Assembly (NCBI RefSeq): GCF_003255815.1
Contig: NC_037669.1
Location: 119,648,021 to 119,712,020, forward strand
DNA from: Theropithecus gelada
Lineage: Eukaryota; Chordata; Mammalia; Primates; Cercopithecidae
DNA: 64,000 bases
Direction: 5' to 3'
Made by a program: the position numbers and the translations under genes. Each line of letters starts with the position of its first letter. Position 1 is the first letter of the stretch. Below are positions 58,491 through 64,000 of this stretch, one piece after another. The notes under the pieces are model-generated. The model saw only the letters and a list, made by a program, of their open reading frames with translations, was not told the origin of the DNA and did no database searches.

Positions 58491-60036
58491 CTCCTTTGGT
58501 CATGAAAAATAGTTCTGATATGAGAAGCTGATGTTCTAAATAGGATTGAAGATTTATGTTTAAATTTAGTTTGACTTCACCTTTAATCTGTACTCCTCTG
58601 TTTACCCAATATTCATAGAGGATAGTAAGGCCTGTTAGCTACTAATAAGAGTGCTGTAAACTCTAAGAAATACATTTTGAAAAGTGCATTAGGTGCTTTG
58701 GGAATGCTTTATCAAATAATTGCAAAGGTCATAGATAGTTGACTCTTTGGACTAGTGGCATTTTGTTAGGATTACGTTTATATAAAAATATTATGAATTA
58801 TATAGAGGCACGGGCTAAAGCAACTAAAAGCAACACTTTCTAACATTTATTCCCTGTATTCAGACTACATGAAATATTCCCCAGATATTTATTTTGCTGT
58901 GTCTGGAAGACAGGTTTGCATATATCCCACTAGCCAATATGTGTCCTGTTTCGGGTGTCTGATTGAATTATAATCTGTAAGAATCCTATCAGTCTTGTTG
59001 TAGAGATAAACTCTTGTTTAGCACTAGCTCTTTGTGGAAATACAACTACTTCAGATAATGGCCAAGTAATTCTCCTTTATCAACTGCTCAGGGTCTGATC
59101 CGGAAATCAAAAAAGGGAGCCCTTTCAATAAAGATTCTGATCTCTCGGAAACAAGGCAAGCTCTGACACACAACATCTCATTCTGCTGCCTATCAGTGAT
59201 GAGAGGCTCTCCATTTTGCTGCATGCCATTCAGACACTGGGAGGGAGTGAGAAATACTGTTTAGTAAATGAACTAATTTCTCAAAAATTACAATGTGAAC
59301 TCACGCATATTTTGCTGCCTTTTTTGATACCACCATAATACAGGGCTAGAATATCTTGTAACAGGAAATAAATTTGTAATCATCTTCTGAAATGTAGGGT
59401 GGTCAAGTAAGATAGCAGATTTTTGCCCTGTAATGGCTCAATAAACTATTCATCAAGTTTTAACACTGTACACTTGCAGAGCCAAGAGTTAAGAAATTAT
59501 ATCATGTACGTTTTAAGGAGAAAGATTCTAACAGCCTGGGAATCTGGAGACCCAGAGTCAAACCTCAGCAGAACCAGTGTGTCTGGCATTTGGGTTCTAC
59601 TTTATAAAAATGATAATGTTATACTAGTTCTTAGTTGGCAAACTGGCAGCCTGGAGGCTAAATGCTGCCATGATAAATATGTTGAGTTTGGTTCACATAA
59701 GGCGGTGGTGGTTTAATTATGCCAACATTAGAAAAACTGAGCAGTTTCACAGAAAAGTCTGGATTCCTGGAAAAGTTTTGAAAAATTAAATAATCTAGAA
59801 ATATTGGGCCTGAAATTTCAAATAGTAGCAATATTTTAGAGCAGTGTACCAGCTGTTTAGAGGGCACATATAATTCTAATTGGCACCAGAGGCCCCAACA
59901 TCCTCTGTTGTCTTCCATACATACTAAATTTCATGTATTCACCTTACTTGCCCAGCCCCTGTGTGAGCTCATCTCAGAATGAGATACTGGGATGAACTAA
60001 GAAACAAACTCATTCAACTACCCATGAAAGGTCCTT
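58491..60036. other. Intron 4, unassigned stretch
   Basis: Nothing nameable seen. Confidence 0.5.
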
Positions 60037-60170
60037 GCACTTGTCAGACTCGTGTCTATGCGGAGGGCTGCTCTGACCATCCCCTCTAGCAATTGTCCAG
60101 TAGCTTCTTTGTTACCGAAGATGAAGATAAAAGCTATGGAAGCCCTCATGAGGGCAAGAGCATCACTTCC
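60037..60170. repeat. 134-bp duplicated segment, copy B
   Basis: Second copy, same orientation as 57917-58050. Similarity stops sharply at about the same base on both sides, and no A-tail or target duplication is obvious. Confidence 0.9.
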
Positions 60171-61236
60171 TTTTTTAGACTCTGCATTGATGTTGGCCAC
60201 AACTCCTAAACCTAATTCTGCAGTATTTTGGATTTACATTGCTATGGCATCTTGGCTTCGTAAAAATAATGCCCACTTCAATTTTGTTTGTTTTAACATT
60301 TAAATGTTAGGTACTGCAGATAATGCCATTAAAAATTTAACCACCGTTGTGTGACCTGGAGGTTGTAGGAAAAAAAAAAAAAAATTAGCCACTCACAGCT
60401 GAATCTTTCGAGTAGTAAAAATTTATCTTTTGTTAGTGCTGTGTATCAGAAATGAGACTTTCGAAACTTGTTTTGATTAGTGTTTGTTATTTTATAAGTA
60501 AATAACTCCTTTCCTTCATATACAGAGCCTAGGTCACTTGTCTGGAGGAGTTATTTAGTCTTGTTATTTGTGAGCAGAAATTTTTAAAAGGTTGAATTTG
60601 GCAGATATATATATGCCTAACATGGTAAGAGGAATGATTGTAAACAGTCTCCCAGTTTCAGAGCTGCCACTTTGCAAGACCTATAGAGACACAAGGTAAG
60701 TTACGTAGACAGAAACAGATCTGAAGCTACACGTAAATTAATACTTTGCAACTAGTGTGAATTGAACTTTAATAGAGCCATTTTATGAAATAATGGGTGA
60801 TTCTTTGATAAGAATGTGCAATTGATCTCTTCTTTTGTCCCAAAGAATTTCATTTGAACTTTGTTTAAACTTCTTTTCATCTAAGCGAAAGGAAGACTTG
60901 ATATGTACTCAAAGTTATTTTGCTAATGGTCCATACAACCCTTTTGATTCCTTTTTTTAGATGACTTTTGAGCCAAAGTCTATGTACCTATTTATGTTGT
61001 GTTTCTCAAAATCCTCAACAATCAAGATGATTAGTCCTAAATGCTCTAAAGCTAGCAATTTCTTTTCTTTTTCTATTTTCAACCTGTCTGAAAACTGGCT
61101 CACCGTTCCTCACCCCACATTCTTCTATTTGGGTGTAACGTTCTGAGATGCGGACTTGCAAATTTCTTCAACCTTAAAGTTAGCTTCTATGATTGGATCT
61201 TTGGACAAAATTGACATGTAGTGACTTATTCCTACC
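60171..61236. other. Intron 4, unassigned stretch
   Basis: A-run at 60370-60383. Otherwise nothing nameable. Confidence 0.5.

Positions 61237-61277
<41 letters not shown>
61237..61277 (+). repeat. (TA)10(TG)10 compound microsatellite
   Basis: TA units pass directly into TG units. Confidence 0.9.
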
Positions 61278-61672
61278 CTATATATGCAGAAAACTTTACA
61301 TGCATACTGTGAAATTTGACTCCAGACACCAAATACAAGATGCAGCTAATGTCCGTAACATTTCCTTGAATGCTATCGTACTGACTCTGGGTTGTCTGTC
61401 TCTTTAGACATAGGCAACTTGAGCATTTATAGTGGGCCTGTCCTTTGGGCCGACTTGCTGTTGCTAAAAATACTAGTTGGCTCAGTATATTGAAACTGTC
61501 TTTGCCATGTTCAAGGTATAGAGTTGTTCACTATCCAGAAGCTTTATTACAAAGTCTAGGATACTTCCCATCCTTGGAACTCATCTTTTTATCTTTGGAA
61601 GTCTTAAAATTTATAGTTCAAGCATTCTCTTTCCCAGTCTAAAAATATAATTCAGAAGCCAAGAGTTTTTAT

Positions 61673-61703
<31 letters not shown>

Positions 61704-62060
61704 GCTAGTTTAAAAATGAATGTAAAAGGCCATTGAAGTTGCTTTATAAAATTTGAAATTCCCAGGCTTTACTTTACTTCAATTGATTGAAATGATACAT
61801 GTATTCATATGTATACCTACCAATTTGTGTATTTTGTATTTCTATACACACATTTTATATTTTGAGACTTAAACTACCTTTTGCATATAAAGCAGCCTTC
61901 TGTACCAAAGTTACCGAGTTTGGACTTTGTTTCCACTATCATAAATCATGCAGATGAGATCTGTGGTTATTTTCAGCCACACATGATGAAAATACTCTGT
62001 GCCTCATTGATGTTTCTGGGTTAAATCTTTGCAGAATTGTGTTCTTGGAAGTTTATTCTT
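61278..62060. other. Intron 4, unassigned stretch with (AC)12
   Basis: (AC)n at 61672-61695. Otherwise nothing nameable. Confidence 0.5.
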
Positions 62061-62397
62061 CCTATTATTTATTTTTATTTATATTTATTTGTTTATTTAT
62101 TTTGAGACAGAGTTTCACTCTTGTTGCCCAGGCTGGAGTGCAATGGCGTGATCTCGGCTCACCGCGACCTTCGCCGCCTGGATTCAAGCAACTCTCCTGC
62201 CTCAGCCTCCCGAGTAGTTGGGATTACAGGCATGCACCACCACGCCTGGCTAATTTTGTATTTTTAGTAGAGATGGGGTTTCTCCATGTTGGTCAGACTG
62301 GTCTCGAACTCCCGACCTCAGGTGATCCACCCACCTTCGCCTCCCAAAGTGCTGGGATCATAGGCGTGAGCCACCCCCTGCCTGGCCCCTATTATTT
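62061..62397 (-). mobile_element. Alu, antisense, full length with 10-bp target duplication
   Basis: The body is 62104-62387 with a (TTTA)n-type tail to its left. CCTATTATTT flanks it at 62061-62070 and 62388-62397. An open frame of about 157 codons across it is Alu-derived. Confidence 0.95.
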
Positions 62398-63667
62398 TCT
62401 TAGGGTGCCCTTTAAACTGCTTGGTGCAAACTCTTCTCACTTTAGGAAGACCTTCATCTTCCCGCTTGCACCTCTTCCTGCCCCCTGCCTCCAACCCCTC
62501 CTTTTACTGTAAAAGAGAAGGGATGTGTTAGCAGTCATTTATTCTTGTGGGTGACTGACTAGTGACATTTGGGAGGAATTAGTTCCTGTCAGGGTATACT
62601 GGGTAAGTATCTGCAGTTGTAAAATAACATCGTAAGACTTCGTTTCTCATTACAGGAACTTAAAACCAATAAACTAGCAAGGGAGTGAATACTTTAGAGA
62701 CCCCAGGAATCATCCAAACCTTTGACTGCCTTTGAGAGTAAATCTTTTAAAATTCTTTCAGAGGTTATTAGGTCTGGAAAGGGAAGTTTAGAAGCGACTG
62801 GTGATTCCATGCTAAAGGCCCCCTGTCTCTTGTGAAGAGATAACCTCAGTGCTGACTCAGTATTCTGAAATGTCTTCTGGAATCAGCTGAGGCTGAAGAC
62901 CCTTTAAATACTGTCCTGGAGAGGGGAGAAGCACAGGAAGGCATACTGAGTAACCCCGACCAACCTCTACAAGAAAACATCCTACTTGTCAGAAACACGA
63001 CGACTAACAAAAACTGCTGACAATCAACTATGCAAATTGTGATGTGTCAGAACTCTTTGGCTTTTAAAAATTAACCTTTGTTATTTAGATAGTAATAACT
63101 ACCCATGTCTAAATAATCCAAGCAATTCTTTTCTCTAATAAGTTGGTTGCTCCACACTGTGCTTTTTAGGGACACCTCTTCCAGGTTCAGGCCAAGTCCC
63201 CATCCTGCCCCCAGCCACCTTCAGCTTGACCTTCCTTCTTTCTTCTCAAGTGGTATGCATGTTTATTTAAGTTTCTGACCCAGTTGTATATTTAGGTGAT
63301 GTTGAGTGAAAATTTCAAGTGTAAGATTCATTTAAAATTCCCCCACCCCCATCACTACTGCCTTCCAAATAAAAAGATCCATTGCCCTGGAATGCACCGC
63401 TGTGTCTTCTTGCTGTGTGGTACAAACTTAAAAAAAAGACATGTGTCCCTGGTGCCCTTTCATTAATAGAGGTTTTAGAAAAATGTGCCCAGTGCATTTG
63501 GCAAACATCTTTCAGACCTGTCTCTTCACCATCCAAGTGACGTGGACATTAGGGAGGTATTGATGCTATCTTCCATGTCAGAAACTCTTTCTTTTTGCAT
63601 TTTTATAAATGCAAAATAGACCAAAGAATAGAAACATCATAAATACATCTTGAGATTTTTGGCTGCT
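62398..63667. other. Intron 4, unassigned stretch
   Basis: Nothing nameable seen. Confidence 0.5.
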
Positions 63668-63840
63668 AGGAGCTTTATATTCATAGACACAATTAATGTT
63701 CACATCAAACCTGTAAGGTCGATGCTTTTATTTTGTATTTTATCAGAGTGGTAGTGGTGGGGACAGAGATAGTGCTAAGCCCAGGGTGGCTGGGGAACAT
63801 ACCCAAGGACACATAACTAGTAATTGAGGGAGCAACATGC
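63668..63840 (-). mobile_element. Possible MIR, antisense
   Basis: TTAATGTTCACATCAAACCT, AACATACCCAAGGACACATA and ACTAGTAATTGAGGGAGCAA resemble an eroded antisense MIR. Confidence 0.45.
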
Positions 63841-64000
63841 TTTCACCGTGCTCAAGTTACTTAATGAGCGTAGACTATGGATAATGGGCAGACTGTAACT
63901 AAGCTCTATTTCCAAATACAGAAAAAGGAAGTTAGGTGAAGAAGAATTAACGAAGCATTTGTAAATCACTTCACCCAGTGCCTGGCACATGGTAAATTCT

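Larger units (their letters stand above)
1..64000 (+). other. TNIK: TNIK gene body, internal part (introns 2 to 4, partial)
   Basis: The whole window lies inside one transcription unit read on the + strand. The only protein-coding segments I can support are two exons at 34783-34839 and 52036-52161. They join in frame to give 61 residues of a Ste20-type kinase N-lobe. The upstream exon with the glycine-rich loop and the downstream exon starting at the hinge are not present, so both gene ends lie outside. TNIK is a serine/threonine kinase of the germinal-centre kinase group. It is known to bind TRAF2 and NCK, to act on the actin cytoskeleton and JNK signalling, and to work with TCF4/beta-catenin in Wnt target transcription. 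There is no CpG island or promoter here, as expected for deep intron. The assignment rests on protein identity recalled from memory. Confidence 0.93.

Noticed and set aside
62039..62512. 157-codon open frame
   Set aside because: Most of it is antisense Alu with flanking intron; typical Alu-derived peptide.
1..64000. An intronic microRNA of TNIK (miR-569)
   Set aside because: I looked for its remembered mature sequence (starting AGTTAATGAATCC) on the + strand and did not see it; it probably lies in another intron.

Overview
This is primate, almost certainly human, nuclear DNA from inside one large gene. Two short exons on the + strand match the N-terminal kinase domain of TNIK (TRAF2 and NCK interacting kinase, a germinal-centre/MAP4K-family Ste20 kinase). 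They lie at 34783-34839 (19 codons, including the VAIK-type catalytic lysine) and 52036-52161 (42 codons, including the alpha-C helix glutamate). Both have AG acceptors, GT donors and phase-0 boundaries. The residues NPPGMDDQLW at the end of the second exon fit TNIK better than my recollection of its paralogues MAP4K4 and MINK1. Numbered from the TNIK protein as I remember it, these are coding exons 3 and 4, so the window holds part of intron 2 (1-34782), all of intron 3 (34840-52035, about 17.2 kb) and part of intron 4 (52162-64000). I found no other gene, RNA gene, CpG island, CRISPR array or operon.

The rest is ordinary mammalian intron filled with layered mobile elements. The oldest layer is L2 and MIR fragments (more than 30 recognisable pieces on both strands), old L1M pieces, a MER20 with an intact 8-bp target duplication, a MER5A-like hAT element, a Tigger-like element 35 bp after the exon 3 donor, an MST/MLT-type MaLR LTR fragment and a probable ERV LTR. 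The primate layer is Alu copies on both strands, an L1PA/PB-type 3' fragment at 42590-43392, and a nest at 45023-46405 in which a younger L1 with a twin-priming 5' inversion sits inside an older L1, which itself sits in the tail of an L2. Simple repeats include a polypyrimidine tract of about 270 bp grown from an Alu tail, (GATA)n, (TG)26, (AC)n, and AT-rich tracts.

I see no new gene system. The observations most worth a second look are structural. A 36-bp exact copy of the old-L1/L2 junction (46384-46419) lies inside an AT-rich tract 2.7 kb upstream (43666-43701). A 134-bp unassigned segment occurs twice, 2.1 kb apart, at about 95.5% identity (57917-58050 and 60037-60170). A foldback with perfect 21-bp arms lies at 46548-46669. 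Close inverted Alu pairs are also present. Repeat family names were assigned by eye from remembered consensus sequences; subfamily names and exact ends are approximate.
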